Notes: generated by a model from the letters alone, not told the origin. 64,000 nucleotides of DNA from Cricetomys ansorgei (GCA_026225945.1 JAMJFZ010001804.1:1-64000), one strand, 5' to 3'. Shown: positions 46,237 to 57,701, counted from the stretch's first letter. Made by a program: numbers and translations.

Positions 46237-47358
46237 TCAAGGAATACGGTTTTGGTTTCCATGATTCTGCCCGCTAAGACTTCCCCTATCTTGCTGAGGG
46301 GTGCTAGTGCTCCAGTCCCCTATATCTCTGATCTTGGCCATTTTTTCTAACACTGTTTCTATGGCCGAGCCTGTCTCTGCCAGTAGGAGAGTCGTCATTA
46401 GGTGCTTATAGGCTGGGGGGGCAGTGCGCACTATTAGGTTGCGCTGAGTGGGGGTTAACGGTCCCGCGAAGCAGGTGTCAGCTTGTCCCATCATAATAGC
46501 TGTTTTCATGGATTTCCCCTGCAAACAAGACACACCTTCCTCAAGAGTGTACCAAGCACGGGTCTCTACTGGCCATGAACCATCGGTGGGATATTGAGCA
46601 ATACATCCCCAGAAAGCTAATGCTAAAAGGGTTAGGGTTAGGGTTAGGGTTAGGGTTAGGGTTAGGGTGGAGTCATTATTGGGATCAGCATGCTGGTGAT
46701 CTCGAATAGCTCTCTGAACAAAGGGATTAGTAGAAATAGTAAGGAATCTTTGGGCATCTACATGATCCACACTAATACCGCCAGCTCCTGTATCTGTTAT
46801 GCGTATCATCCAATTAAGGAGTGGCTCTCCAGGTTTTTGAGCAAATTTAGTTAGAATATCAGTAATCTCTTGTTGGGAGTAGTCTTCAGTAATCACAGTA
46901 AAGTCTCTCTGATACCGCTGAACTTTCTCCTGCCTTCGCTGCAAGGGCTTGGCTTGCAGTGGTCCAGCATGCTCTAGCGGGGGATGTTTCCCTTGATCAT
47001 ATTTATGGGCCTCTTCTTCCAAGTCTCCCCAGTCTGTATCATCATCAGTATCATCCCCAATGTCTCCATCCCAGGTATCAGGATCCCAATTGGCCCCTGC
47101 AGTAGCAATAACAGCATGCACTTTGCGGGTGTTCACACGGCCCCGTCTCTTCCTGTACTCATATTGGGCACAGCGCACAGCTGCCTTCTCGGCCACTGAT
47201 TGATATCCGCGCGCTTGATCCCTCAGTACAGAATTCTGACATTGTAACATGGCTAACTTGCTTTGCATATCAGCACTTTCCTTCTCCAAGACAAGCTTTT
47301 CTTGCAGCAAAGCATCTACCCTCTGACACATGTGGGATAGGCCGCTAGCACTATCCAC
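46237..47358 (-). CDS. gag: ERV2 Gag with N-terminal coiled coil and Thr-Leu repeat
   Basis: 373 residues. The N-terminal 90 or so form a Leu/Gln/Glu-rich coiled coil (VDALLQEKLVLEKE), followed by an Asp-rich acidic linker (around DDDTDWG) and a capsid-like domain (TKFAQKPGEPLLNWMIRI, QRNLIVRTAPPAYKHL). A telomeric (CCCTAA)6 run in the coding strand adds Thr-Leu pairs at the middle of the capsid region. No CCHC box is visible before the stop at 46237; a separate downstream piece ending near 46020 continues another frame. The start is the first Met after the leader. Confidence 0.75.
   Translation of the reverse strand: MDSASGLSHMCQRVDALLQEKLVLEKESADMQSKLAMLQCQNSVLRDQARGYQSVAEKAAVRCAQYEYRKRRGRVNTRKVHAVIATAGANWDPDTWDGDIGDDTDDDTDWGDLEEEAHKYDQGKHPPLEHAGPLQAKPLQRRQEKVQRYQRDFTVITEDYSQQEITDILTKFAQKPGEPLLNWMIRITDTGAGGISVDHVDAQRFLTISTNPFVQRAIRDHQHADPNNDSTLTLTLTLTLTLTLLALAFWGCIAQYPTDGSWPVETRAWYTLEEGVSCLQGKSMKTAIMMGQADTCFAGPLTPTQRNLIVRTAPPAYKHLMTTLLLAETGSAIETVLEKMAKIRDIGDWSTSTPQQDRGSLSGQNHGNQNRIP
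46629..46667 (+). repeat. Interstitial telomeric repeat (TTAGGG)6 inside ERV2 gag
   Basis: GGG followed by six perfect TTAGGG units at 46632-46667, then TGGAG. Six-base units keep the gag frame. Confidence 0.97.
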
Positions 47359-47604
47359 CCCTACGGGAGATGGGCACTAACTCATTTCCCTTTTTAACTG
47401 GGACAGTTTTCAACACCTCTCTAACGAAGGGAGGATCCACCCGTTGTAACTTACAGTCCCAGTGCTCGCTTAAAACTGTACCAAGGGCCCATTCCCTGGC
47501 CAGGGAAGAAAGCTGCGGGTCCTCCCAGCCAGGAATTCACAAGTTACACACACTATCTCAGATTTGTTTTTACTAAAGAAAGGCATCGCTGCGCTCCCCA
47601 GCGG

Positions 47605-47622
47605 ATCCTGCCGACTACGCCA
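47605..47622 (-). promoter_or_regulatory. ERV2 primer-binding site, tRNA-Ser
   Basis: The plus strand ATCCTGCCGACTACGCCA equals the CCA-ended 3' terminus of tRNA-Ser (AGA/TGA type). Three bases separate it from the LTR. Confidence 0.85.
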
Positions 47623-47625
47623 GTT

Positions 47626-48306
47626 TGTAAGGACAAATAAATTATGCCGTTTGCTGTGCACAGACTCTCACTTTGTCTGAGTCGATCCACTGAAAGAACG
47701 TCCACGAGCCACAGATATATTTAGAATAGATTTATTAGTGAGAAGTGACACAGTACAAAGAGCAAGAGTGAGAGAAGGAAAGAGGGAATCCTCCTTTTAG
47801 AAGGACTCTACCTGGGAAATTACCGCTAGGCAAGCTGAGTTCAACACCAGCATGTTGGGAAAGAGAAACATCACAACTCATCACGGGTCTAGGCAAGCGG
47901 ATTTCAACCCCGGCATGTTGGGAAAGAGAAACATCACAACTCATCACGGGTCTAAGCAGTTATTCCGCTGGACTGCATGCCTCTCCCAGGTTTGAGGCAG
48001 CAGCAGTTCGGGCTTGGGAGTGTGTCTTTTCAAGGTTTTCTAGACAAAGGGGCAATTTGCCCAGATTTCTGGCATGCATTCAAGGGGACACTTGGCAGTC
48101 ATGTTCACACCCAGATCATGGCCAGGGTCATTGGGGGTGAAGTGTGCCATGTGCCCTATCTAATGTTCTTTATCATCCTCCCTGTTCCTTTCCCAGGCAC
48201 TGGCCAGGCACCCAGAAGAAGAAGAGGGGAAATCAGGTCATGCCATTACATTAGTAGTCCGAAGCCTCAACCCAAGCCTCCACCAACATAAATTTATTTA
48301 CTTACA
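47626..48306 (-). repeat. ERV2 5' LTR
   Basis: 681 bp with inverted ends TGTAAG...CTTACA. An AATAAA lies at 47731-47736 (minus strand). About 63 bp containing CATGTTGGGAAAGAGAAACA occur twice in tandem at about 47831-47955. Confidence 0.85.
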
Positions 48307-48311
48307 GATAC

Positions 48312-48860
48312 TTAACCCTGTCTAACTCCACCTTTCCTGAGAAGGTTTTGTCCTGTGCAGCTCTCCTGGTGGTTTACATGCCAGTTGGGCCTTTGGGATC
48401 TTAGCTTAGAACATACAGGAAATGGTTGGCTGTTGGCAGTGGGCAGTTTCTTGGGATGACTTGTGAGAGGCTAGCTCAGTTCAGCTGGTTCTCTCTGCAG
48501 TTCCTGTTATCCAAGCTAAGGACAGCCAAAAAGGACAGTGAATTTCTCTTTTTCTCTTTCTACCTCTAAAGGCTTCCTAGAAAGGAGTGAAGATTTCTTC
48601 CTGTCTTTCCTGTCTCTTTTTAGAGCAGGAGGGTAAAAAGGCACAGTGGGAATCTGTTTCAACTTAGGAATCAGTTACAGTAGCAGTTGGGGCAGAGAGC
48701 AGGCTTCAGTTACAATGTTGTGTTTGTTATTGTTGACTGGCAAATACTCAAAATGCAGGGGCTTCAATCCCAGAACACTTCCTGTCTCCAGTGCCCAGCC
48801 TTGGCAGGAATCCAGCAGCACCTGCTTCTGGTGCAGGGTCTCTCACAAGGATGCAGTTAG
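48312..48860. repeat. Shared class I upstream flank, copy 4
   Basis: Matches 3238-3783 and directly abuts the ERV2 LTR end. First part of the second tandem unit. Confidence 0.78.
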
Positions 48861-48999
48861 TTGGGTGTCAGTCTTCTGAGGATGATTGGGGCTGGAGAAC
48901 TGTCTTCAGAGGAAGTGGTAGCTGAGAGCCTGAGGCTGTAACTCCTTCAAGGCTCCTCTCAACGGGACTGCTCAGGGAATCAACACCTGTCTCACTTCA

Positions 49000-49640
49000 G
49001 GGTCTGAGATGGCACTGTTCAGTGCTGTTGTTAATCTTTGCAAAAACTCAGTGAAGGGTTCACTTGAGCCTTGTGTGGTCTTCATGAATGAGGTGGATTT
49101 TTTTCCTGGCTCCTCTACTTTTTCCCAAGCTTGTAAAGCTGCTTAACGACATTGTTCTATGGTCACATCATCAAGCTGAATCTGTTCCTGTAACTCAGCA
49201 CACAACCCTCACCAAGGAGCTGATCTTGGGTTATATTCATTCCTCTAGTCCTGTTCTGCTGATCCAGACTGCTGCTTCTCCTCTCCATCAGGTTAACCAC
49301 TGAAGCTGAGAGCCTGCCTCTAGTGTAGCTGATATTAACCCTTTCCAATGGAGTGGGACCATCTGGTGCTGCAGCGCCCAGTTATGCAACACCTGCTTTA
49401 CACAGGGCTAGTGCGTCCTCACAACCCCACAGCTTCCTCCAATCTCCTGAAATCACTCATTTCTGTGGGATGCCATCTTATTCCATCGTAACCTCTGTGG
49501 TTATCCCCATCAGCTGGAATATGCTGGCTCACTACTGCATATGCTGAAGGTGATTTCGTGGCCCTAAGCTGCTTTCTTCCACCTCAGGTGACATTGAGGA
49601 TTCCCAATTAGACACCTCTTTTGAGAAGGACTGCCTTCTC
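49000..49640 (-). pseudogene. gag: Degenerate class II ERV gag remnant (copy)
   Basis: Duplicate of 33240-33900, with the same broken major-homology-like stretch near 49065. Confidence 0.58.
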
Positions 49641-50199
49641 TGATCATTTCCCTGTGCAGACTCTTCCCTTACATCCTGCACACGCTCCTCCCTCTCTATC
49701 CAGGGAAGCTGTGCAGAGAGTGTTAATGTCTCAGATCGTCTCTCCACACAGGACGTGGTGACTGCAGCCTCTCAGAACTGTGATGTGTTCACCAATTCCA
49801 AGGATTTGGAGGGTTCTCCCTTACCTGCATCCCATCTCCTGGGACAGGCAGCCCCACGTGGGTGCAGTGCCCAAGGGGACCAGAAGAGGGCATCGGTGTC
49901 CCTATGGCTGGAGATACAGGCTGTAAGAGTTTATTAAACTGGAGATGTTGGATCTGGCTTGAAAACTTTTTGCTTCGAGGTCCAAAATGCAAATGTTTTC
50001 TTAAAGCCTGTAGCTATTTCTTAACGCTGTATCTAAGCTCGGAATCATTTTGTAACTGTTGCTCTTCACGGTAACTGGACTGCACCTCACCCCACCTTCT
50101 CCCTGCTGCTGGCTGTTACTGACAAAATAGTGAACAGGCCAGCCTGGGCTACAGGTGAGGTCCTCTTTCGGAACCCCCTCTCCTGCGACATAAAGGGAA

Positions 50200-50390
50200 A
50201 CAGAAGAGCTGGAGGAACGGCTCAGCGGGTAGGAGCACTGGCTGCTCTTCCAGAGGACTTGAGTCTCAGAACCTGTTCCCTCCAGTTCCAGGGGGTCCCA
50301 TTCTTCTTTGGGCTTCTCAGGAGCACCAGTCAACCATATGAAGCCAAACACCCATATCCATAAAAAGTCATAAAACGAATTAAAATAGAA
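50200..50390 (+). mobile_element. B2 SINE (copy)
   Basis: Duplicate of 34455-34645. Confidence 0.72.
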
Positions 50391-50987
50391 AGATTAATAG
50401 AATCGTCATGATAAATAAAATCAATTTGTTTAGCAAAGGACTATATGAGCAACCTTTAAGAGGCTCACCTGGAGGATTGCGGCTCCCGCGAGCCCGGCGC
50501 GCCCTCTAGTGTCTGGTTGGCTCCATCACACCACAGGTGGAAAATGCTGATTATACTCAGGTCCCCCTGGTCAGGATTGAAGCCAGTTGCTAAGTTTTCG
50601 GTGCCACTATGCCAAGGGGTGAGCCTTGAGAACCTGAAAGCCAAAGGCCTCCAGCTCTGCACTGCGCCTGTGCACTGCGCGGGCCCCGTGTTGTGTGTAA
50701 AGCCCCTGCCATTGCTTCACGTGCGACCCCACGCCTGCTCCACTCCCCGGTGTCTGCCGTTGCTGGAGAGCACTCCGGGATGGACAGGGTGTGGCCGGCT
50801 TTGTAGTCTATTCTGCCTCATAGCCCTCTCCTGCCTTCTGACTTGTAAACCGGTCAGGTTGTCTCGGGACAGCGGCCCTCACACTGTGGTCTCAGGACGG
50901 TCGCAGGGGCGTCAGCAGCATCTGATAGGAGTGCAGGACTCAGGGAAATGGCCGCTGAGCTGTCTCAGCCTGAGGATTTGAATCCAT

Positions 50988-51135
50988 CTTTTGAGATAGT
51001 CGTGTTGGTAGCCCTGGCTGGCTGTGAACTTGTTATATAGATCAGGCTGGCCTAAACTAACAGAGGTCCACCAGCCTCTACCTCCCTAGTATGGACTGCT
51101 GGGATTAAAGGCAGGTACCAAGCCTGGACTGGATA
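50988..51135 (-). mobile_element. B1 SINE, antisense (copy)
   Basis: Duplicate of 35235-35388. Confidence 0.68.
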
Positions 51136-51177
51136 TCTTTTAAAGGCTTGTCTTTATGTGTATGAGTGTTTTGCTTG

Positions 51178-51230
51178 CATGTATGTATGTACATATGCAT
51201 GTATGTATGTATGTGTGTGTGTGTGTAATT
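51178..51230 (+). repeat. TATG/TG microsatellite (copy)
   Basis: Tandem-unit counterpart of 35436-35477 with more TATG and fewer TG units. Confidence 0.85.
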
Positions 51231-51237
51231 GGGCACT

Positions 51238-51348
51238 AAGAGAGCTCTGGATCCCTTGGAGCTGGAGTTACATCCTCGATGCGGGTGCTGGGAACTGAAC
51301 CTGGTTGTGTGGAAGAGCAGCCAGCTCTCTTAATCACTGACATCCCAA
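51238..51348 (-). mobile_element. B2 SINE, antisense (copy)
   Basis: Duplicate of 35488-35605. Confidence 0.68.
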
Positions 51349-52310
51349 AAAGAGAGTCAGTCACAGAGGCAGGATGGAGCAGAGAGACCTTAGGAAGACA
51401 CAGAGACACAGCAGAGCCCAGCAGAGAACTCAGTATCAGGAAGAATGAGTCACTTTGACCCCAGCAGAGCAGTTCTGCCAGAATAGGCCAGAGTCAGAAG
51501 AGCTCAGTCAGAAACAGTACGCTGTCCCAGAAGGACAGTTTGAACTAGTCAGCTTGGAGAAGAGTTAGTTGACCCAAGGAGAGTCGGAGTGGCTCAGTCA
51601 GCAGTAGGTCTCAGAGGCTGAAGGCTTCTAGGTCTGGGCTAGCACCAGTGATTCAGTGAGGCTGAAGACTAACAAGCCTCTGCACTGATCCACACTACAG
51701 CCCTCCACCTCCTGATCAACACCTCCTTAACTGTCCCCTTACACTGTATCTCATGCATCTTCCCACCATAGCCGTTGGTCAGGGCGACCAGCAACAGGGA
51801 TTACTTCCTAGTGTGTCTCAGAAACTGAACTCCCATCACACATCTGGATCAGACACTGTGGGCTGATGACAATAGTCACTGCTGTGTCTCCTGCCCCGGG
51901 GGGTGGGGGAATTTCCTCCAACCCAGACAGAGACAGAGACATCAAGACAGGGAAGTCATCCATCTATGACCAGCTGTGTGAGCCCTGAGCTCATTGGTTA
52001 CTTTTGGGAGAGTGAGTGGGTCAGGGATAATCATAGAGGAGCCCACCCTACTGTAGCTGCATCCCAGCATCCCCTGCACAGCTCTCTATAGCTGCATCCC
52101 AGCATCCCCTGCCTAGCTCCTTATAGCTGCACCCAACAGTCTACTCTCCCTTAGGAACTGCAGCAGGTTTAACCCTGAGAGGGCCCTGCTACATCCTGTA
52201 AGCTCCATGAATATGAAGCTTCTTGTGTCTCAGGTCATCAGCCTCCTGGATTCAGTGGGGGTGCTTCAATCTAGAGGGAAAATTGCTACAATCACCCCAC
52301 CTCTTCTACA

Positions 52311-54024
52311 GAAGCTCCCTTTATTAAAACCACCTCAGGCCAAATGCTGCTGTGTCACCTGCAGCTCCAGGTGCTCCCACACTGAGGTCAGAGTCACTGA
52401 GCTTTCCCTCAGCACCGCCCCATCTCCCCACCGTCCTCTCTGTCCTTGACTTGTGATCCTCTGTGGGTTTTTTTTTTTATTCACTCATCAAACATTTAGT
52501 GAGCACGAATATTAGCAGAGGCCTGAGCACTGGAAGTCATGATCTTTCACAAGATAAAGTTAGCCGCATCGGGACAGAGATGATCACCCTGTTGGTCGCC
52601 TCATGAGACTCTGCTAAGGCTGCTTGAGCTCCTGACTGGAAATACAAAGCTGGAAGAGAAATCTGCAGGGGCTGGAACCCAGAGTGGGAGAGGAAGGGAT
52701 GCCATCTCTGGCATTCCCAGAATCTCTTTCTTCCCCTTCCCTCTCTCTCTCTCTGTGTCATATATATATATATACATAGCAAATATATTATAAAAGATAT
52801 CGACATAAACATTTTTTCTGTATATTTTATATATTACATATGATATATAATACACACATATATTATCTGTGTGTATTAATAATATACATATACAAATATA
52901 TATACAAATACATATTCAAATAATGATAACATACATATAATACAAATATATTATATTATTACATATATTATGTATTATACACATATATACATATATATTT
53001 ATATATACACATATACATAAATATATGTGTTTATACATATACACATATATACATAAATATGTGTTCATATATACACATACACACACATATATATGTAAAT
53101 ATATATATGTATGTTTATGTCGATGTCTTCCTGTACGTTTTGCACCATGTGCCTGCCTGGTGTTCATGGAGTAATTGGATCCTCTGGAACTGGAGTTAGG
53201 ATTGGTTGGGAGCCACCATGTGAGTGCTGGAAAATGAACCACGTCTGTTGCAAGAGCACCAACTTGTCTCCTGGTCCATGATCACAATTCTAAATAAATA
53301 TAAATCTAACCCAGACTCAGCTTGCAATTCCTTGGTCACCACTGGGGGCAGCACCAGGATTCCCAGAGCCAGGGATGGGGAGGGGCCTGGGCAGAGCACA
53401 CATGGAACAGGTCCTGATTCAAGAGGAGACCCTGTGAGTCCTCTGCCCACCCTACAACCCGAGGCCAGATGCTGCAAGATGAGAAAGAAGGAGACATCTT
53501 CCAGGGAGGAGCTGGAAGGAGGCAGGAGCTCAGGAGACTGAAGCCCACATTCTCCTGAGGGCAGGGCCTTGTTGGGTCTTGGGGACAAGGACAGAAAACA
53601 CCTCCAATGCTGTCACACTCAGGGACCCAAAGGAGAAGGAGACAGGCACCACTCACAGGGACAAGAGCAGGGTTAGTCCTGAATACCAACCACAAAGACA
53701 AGAGGAGACAGAGCCACAGCCAGGACTGAGCCCAGGCTGACCGGTCACAGCAGCCCTGGCTGCTCATAATCCTGGAGACAGGACAAGGCTCTGGCCGTCC
53801 CTCTGTCCCTGTGATCACAGACTCTAGCATGTGGTTCTTCTCAGTGACCAGGACAACACAGCCAGGAAGTGACAGAGCTGAGGAGCGACCACGTCCAACC
53901 CCACAATGCACTGTGCTCCACCTTGACACAGCCCTGCTCACACTTTGCACTCTCAGCCTCCTCCTGTCCACCAAACACCTTCAAAATAATCAACAGAGAT
54001 TCTGGGATGTTCTCCATGATGCCA
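52311..54024. repeat. 3' flank of gene D
   Basis: Copy of the class I downstream region, with TA-rich tract (52758-53115) and antisense B2 fragment (53118-53270). No gene seen. Confidence 0.72.
52758..53115. repeat. TA-rich compound microsatellite downstream of gene D
   Basis: Counterpart of 13080-13445 and 37008-37355. Confidence 0.85.
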
Positions 54025-54428
54025 TTTATTTCCTCCACGAATCTGTAAGAATTCTCTGCTTTATTGATGCACCAATCAACCTCTCAGGGCAAGGACATGG
54101 ACAATCAAGTTCAAACTCAGATTCTGATTTTCATTAGGGAAAGCCAAGAACTGCAGCTCAGGGCAGCATGGAGCTGACAGGAGGGAGATGTCCCCTCCTG
54201 TCTGACTGGACCAAAAAGGTTGGATGTGGAAGGGGCCACAGGGCAGTGCAGGGACAGAGTCCTGGGGTGCAAGGGTGGTTGGGCTCCCCAGTTCTTCACA
54301 TGGAGCCCACAGGATCACAGGGAAATTCAGACACTGTTGCCTAAGGAGATCAGAGGGATGTGGACATCACAGGAGAGACCTGAACACATCTTCTGTCTCT
54401 CTGTCCACGCCAGGCAGCTGTCTTCATG

Positions 54429-57000
54429 CTAAGGAACAAAGTGGTGAACAGTCACTGTGAGCACAACATCTCAAACCCACCACTCACTCAAAGGCTATTC
54501 TCTGAGACCCTGGACCCCAACCATGTCCACTTTTCCCCTCCCCAGATCAGGCCCCTAGAGGGTTACCTTTACAACCAGGGAGAGACTCATCAGAGCTCCT
54601 GTCACTGCCTAGGGTAAAAAAAAATAATTTCATTGTAAGCAACAAATAAAGTTTCCTGGATATTTGGCTGCAGGGGAATTATGGGCTGGCTGAGCTCCCC
54701 ATCATCTCCAGCTTCACCCCCATGGCCTCAGGGACAACCCTGTCCCCACACTGACCTGAAGCTGGAGCATAGCTTCCTCCTCTCCCACCTGTGAGAAGAA
54801 AGGCTGTGACAGACAAAGGAAGTCCCCGACCCTAGGAAGTTTCCAGAACTGACAGCAGACCCAGGTTAGAGACAGGAGCATGAGGGGTGTGTGGAAGTGT
54901 TTCCCATCTGTGAGGAAAAGCACACTTCTAAAGGGGCTGAGAGGAAACTCAGACCCTGCCCTTTCCTACCTCTGTTTCTCCTCCACCACATCACAATGGC
55001 CACCACAGCTCCAGTGATCACAGCTCCAAGGAGAACCAGGCCTGCAATGACTGCCCAGGTGGGGATGGTGGACTGAGGAGGCTCTGGGAAGGAAGGGAAG
55101 GTGAGGGTCATGAAGTCAGCTCTCAGCCCTGACCCTGCTCAGTCTGCAGAAGGCTCCAGCTTTCCCTGAGCCCAGCTCTGCACCCACACCCTCCTTACCC
55201 CATCTCAGGGTGAGCGGCTCAGGCAGCCCCTCATGCTGCACATGGCATGTGTATCTCTGCTCCTCCCCAGAAGGCACCACCAGAGCTGCCCACTTCTGGA
55301 AGGTTCCATCCCCTGCAGGCCTGGTCTCCACCAGCTCCATGTCCTGAGTCTGTTCCTCCTGCTCCCTCAGCCAGGTCAGAGAGATGAGGGCTGGGTAGAA
55401 ACTCATGGCCCAGCACCTCAAGGTGACTCTCCCTTCAGGCCCAGGATGACTGGTCACATGGGCCTTTGGGGGGTCTGTGTGGAAGAATTGGGAAGTTATA
55501 GAATTAATTTTTCCAGGGTACCCCATAAGTACCCTTGTGACCACTCTGTAAATAGTTAGATTGGGGTGTGGTAGGGATGCAAGCCTCACACACAGGAGTC
55601 TGGGAGGATACACTGTTTGGAAAGTTCTAGAAAATGGGGGAACCAGCCAAGGACACAGAGTCCATTTTTCCCAGGAGGTGAAGGAGACTTCTGGGTCTGG
55701 TGTAATGGCTGACACACTCAGCATGACAGGACTCAGTTTCCACAGACAGTGTGTGGGCAGAGGACCCGGCCTGGGAGAGGCCATGGCTGACAGAGGGCTG
55801 CAGACTGAAGGGAGCCCCTGCTGGTTTTGTGGGGACCTTCTCTCCCTCCCTCCTGAGACAGATCTGAACTGTGCAGGGAGAAGGCTGCGCCCTGGGAGAG
55901 TCAGTGCAGTCTCTGGAGACCCAGGGACTCTGTTTCCCCTGCGGAGGCAGGGGCATGACCCAGCTTATGGGTCTCTTCTCCCTCAGGACTGAGCCCCGCC
56001 CCAGGGCAGAGGAGGAGATGCTGGGCCCCTCGCACCTGCGCGCTGCAGCGCCTCCTTCCCGTTCTCCAGGTGTCTGCTGAGCCACTCCAGGCACTCGCCC
56101 TCCAGGTAGGCCCTGTATCTCTCTGCAACACCATCCCGCTCCCACTTGTCCCGGGTGATCTTCGCCGCCATGTCCGCCGCCGCCCACGTGGTCAGGTCGT
56201 CGTTCAGGGCGATGTAATCGCGGCCATCGTAGGCGTGCTGCTGGTACCCACGGAGGAGGCGCCCGTCCGGCCCCATGTCACAGCCATGCATCACCTGGAT
56301 GGTGTGAGAGCCTGGGCCACGCCCGCGGTCAGCTCCGCCCACTGCCCAGGCCCCGCCCACCGGCCGCACCCACGGAGGAGTTCTCTGAACCGAAAGGGAA
56401 ACCGGGGCCCCGCTCTCCTCCTCCCCCACCCCGTTCCTGGGCCCCGGGCGACTCCGGCCCGCGGTCACTCACCGCCGCTCTGGTTGTAGTAGCCGAGCAG
56501 GTTCCGCAGGTCCACTCGGAATCTCTGCTCGTGGTTCTTGGCGATCCGTGTGTTCCTCTCCCAATACTCCGGCCCCACCCGCTCCATCCACGCCGCGCGC
56601 GGCTCATATCTCGGGGTCTCCGCGTCGCTGTCGAAGCGCACGATCTCCGTGCCGTCCACGTAGCCGACGGAGATGAACCGGGGCTCCCCGAGGCCGGGCC
56701 GGGACATGGCGGTGCGGAAATACCGCATGGAGTGTGCGCCTGGGGGCGGCGCGCGGTGAGACCCCGACCTCCTCCCGGGACCCCGGGAGTGCGCGGGCCG
56801 GGAGGGGAGCGGGCGCGGGGCTCGGGACGCGGGGAGAAGGGCGGGAGGTCGGGATGGGCGATGGGGACCCGGCTTCCCCGGAGCCGCCCGCCCTCCCCAG
56901 AGCCCGTGTCCCTCCGCCCGCACTCACCCGCGCGGGTCCGGGTCGGGCCCAGGGCGGCCGCCAGCAGCAGGAGCAGCGCGCGCGGGGCCAGAGCCCCCAT
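54429..57000 (-). CDS. MHC class I heavy chain, gene D, complete
   Basis: Predicted 368-residue class I heavy chain. Exons: 56928-57000 (signal peptide), 56473-56739 (alpha1), 56036-56311 (alpha2), 55199-55474 (alpha3), 54970-55083 (transmembrane, 114 nt), 54756-54788, 54567-54608, coding exon 8 54429-54454. The total of 1107 nt is in frame with GT-AG junctions. Tyr7, Tyr59, Tyr84, Thr143, Lys146, Trp147, Tyr159, Trp167, the NQS glycosylation site, both disulphide pairs and the CD8 loop are all present; position 171 is His. Its groove anchors therefore look more classical than those of B. The transmembrane exon is of the A type (STIPTWAVI, then MWWRRNRG), although its flanks are almost the same as those of C. 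Alpha3 has Ser for the usual Gly in CWAMSFYP. Most likely a functional antigen-presenting gene. Confidence 0.93.
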
Positions 57001-57195
57001 CTCGGATCTGCACGTCTGACTTCCGCGGTCTGCGTGGACTTTATAACCTGCCGGCGGCCACGCTGATTGGGTCTCCGGGATGTCCCCACCCAATGGGGGT
57101 GAGAACTGCGCAGTCGTCACCAGTGTCCAGGCAGAAGGGCCCGACACAGGTCAGGAGCTGGAGAAGTGAAACTGGGGAGATGTGGAGTCCCCAGC
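57001..57195 (-). promoter_or_regulatory. Class I promoter of gene D
   Basis: TATAAAG at 57039-57045, CCAAT at 57066-57070, X2 core TGACGA at 57114-57119, ISRE AGTTTCACTTCT at 57162-57173 (the best ISRE of the four). The kappa-B site at 57182-57192 reads GGGGACTCCAC, so one half of the palindrome is changed. Confidence 0.8.
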
Positions 57196-57489
57196 TCTGG
57201 GCTCCCCACCCAGAGGTCGCCGCCCGGGGACTCGGACTTTGCCTGAACCCTGTGCTGCGGACAGAGCGCTGTGGTCCTGGAGTCTCCGAGTTCTGACCCA
57301 GAAGCTGTCTGCACACCTGAGACCCACAGGCCGGGCTCCTGCCTTCTCTCCAGCCTTCCTCTTCCTTCTCCTCAGTGCTCAGACCCTGGACTCTTCTGGA
57401 AGAAGTCACTTCCGGGAACACACTGGCAGCAACAAGCAGGCTGGGAGGCAGCAGAGAGATGTCTCTCTTTAAAGCAGGAGGCCTTGGCC
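57196..57489. other. Upstream flank of gene D up to the ERV3 join
   Basis: Same as the gene C flank; joins ERV3 at the identical GGCC breakpoint. No gene seen. Confidence 0.7.
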
Positions 57490-57701
57490 GAGTTAGCCAA
57501 TCCAAGTCCAGAGCCTACCCCTCCTAGCAATGTGTGGTACCATGCACGTTTAGTACGGCGGCATTTAGGTACGGGGAGAGGTAAGATTAAAATGTATCAG
57601 TCTCTTTGGCGCAGCAATGGATACATTGGTGCAAGATGTAGGAATTCTAGCAATCTGAGGAGCAGAGTTCAAAAGTTTCCTAATAGAGATCCCAATATGT
57701 T

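Larger units (their letters stand above)
41795..48306 (-). mobile_element. ERV2: class III ERV-L/ERV-S-like provirus, 3' truncated
   Basis: Minus-strand provirus of 6.5 kb: 5' LTR (47626-48306), Ser-tRNA primer site, gag, protease, reverse transcriptase, RNase H, integrase, dUTPase and an env-like frame. dUTPase after integrase is the hallmark of ERV-L; a Ser primer site is known in the related HERV-S group. The 3' LTR is missing, and the left end joins class I flank at GGCC. Most frames are broken. About 315 bp of host flank (equivalent to 2923-3237) is also missing here. Confidence 0.88.
48861..52310. repeat. Short-type intergenic spacer, copy 2
   Basis: Tandem copy of 33079-36560 with the same gag remnant, SINEs and repeats. 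No intact gene seen. Confidence 0.75.

Noticed and set aside
46629..46667. Ancient chromosome-end fusion
   Set aside because: The hexamers run in one direction only, are just 24-36 bp long and sit inside a collinear gag, so a head-to-head fusion does not fit.
41795..48306. Independent insertions of ERV2 and ERV3
   Set aside because: Identical truncation, identical host joins and a shared frameshift make two independent events very unlikely.
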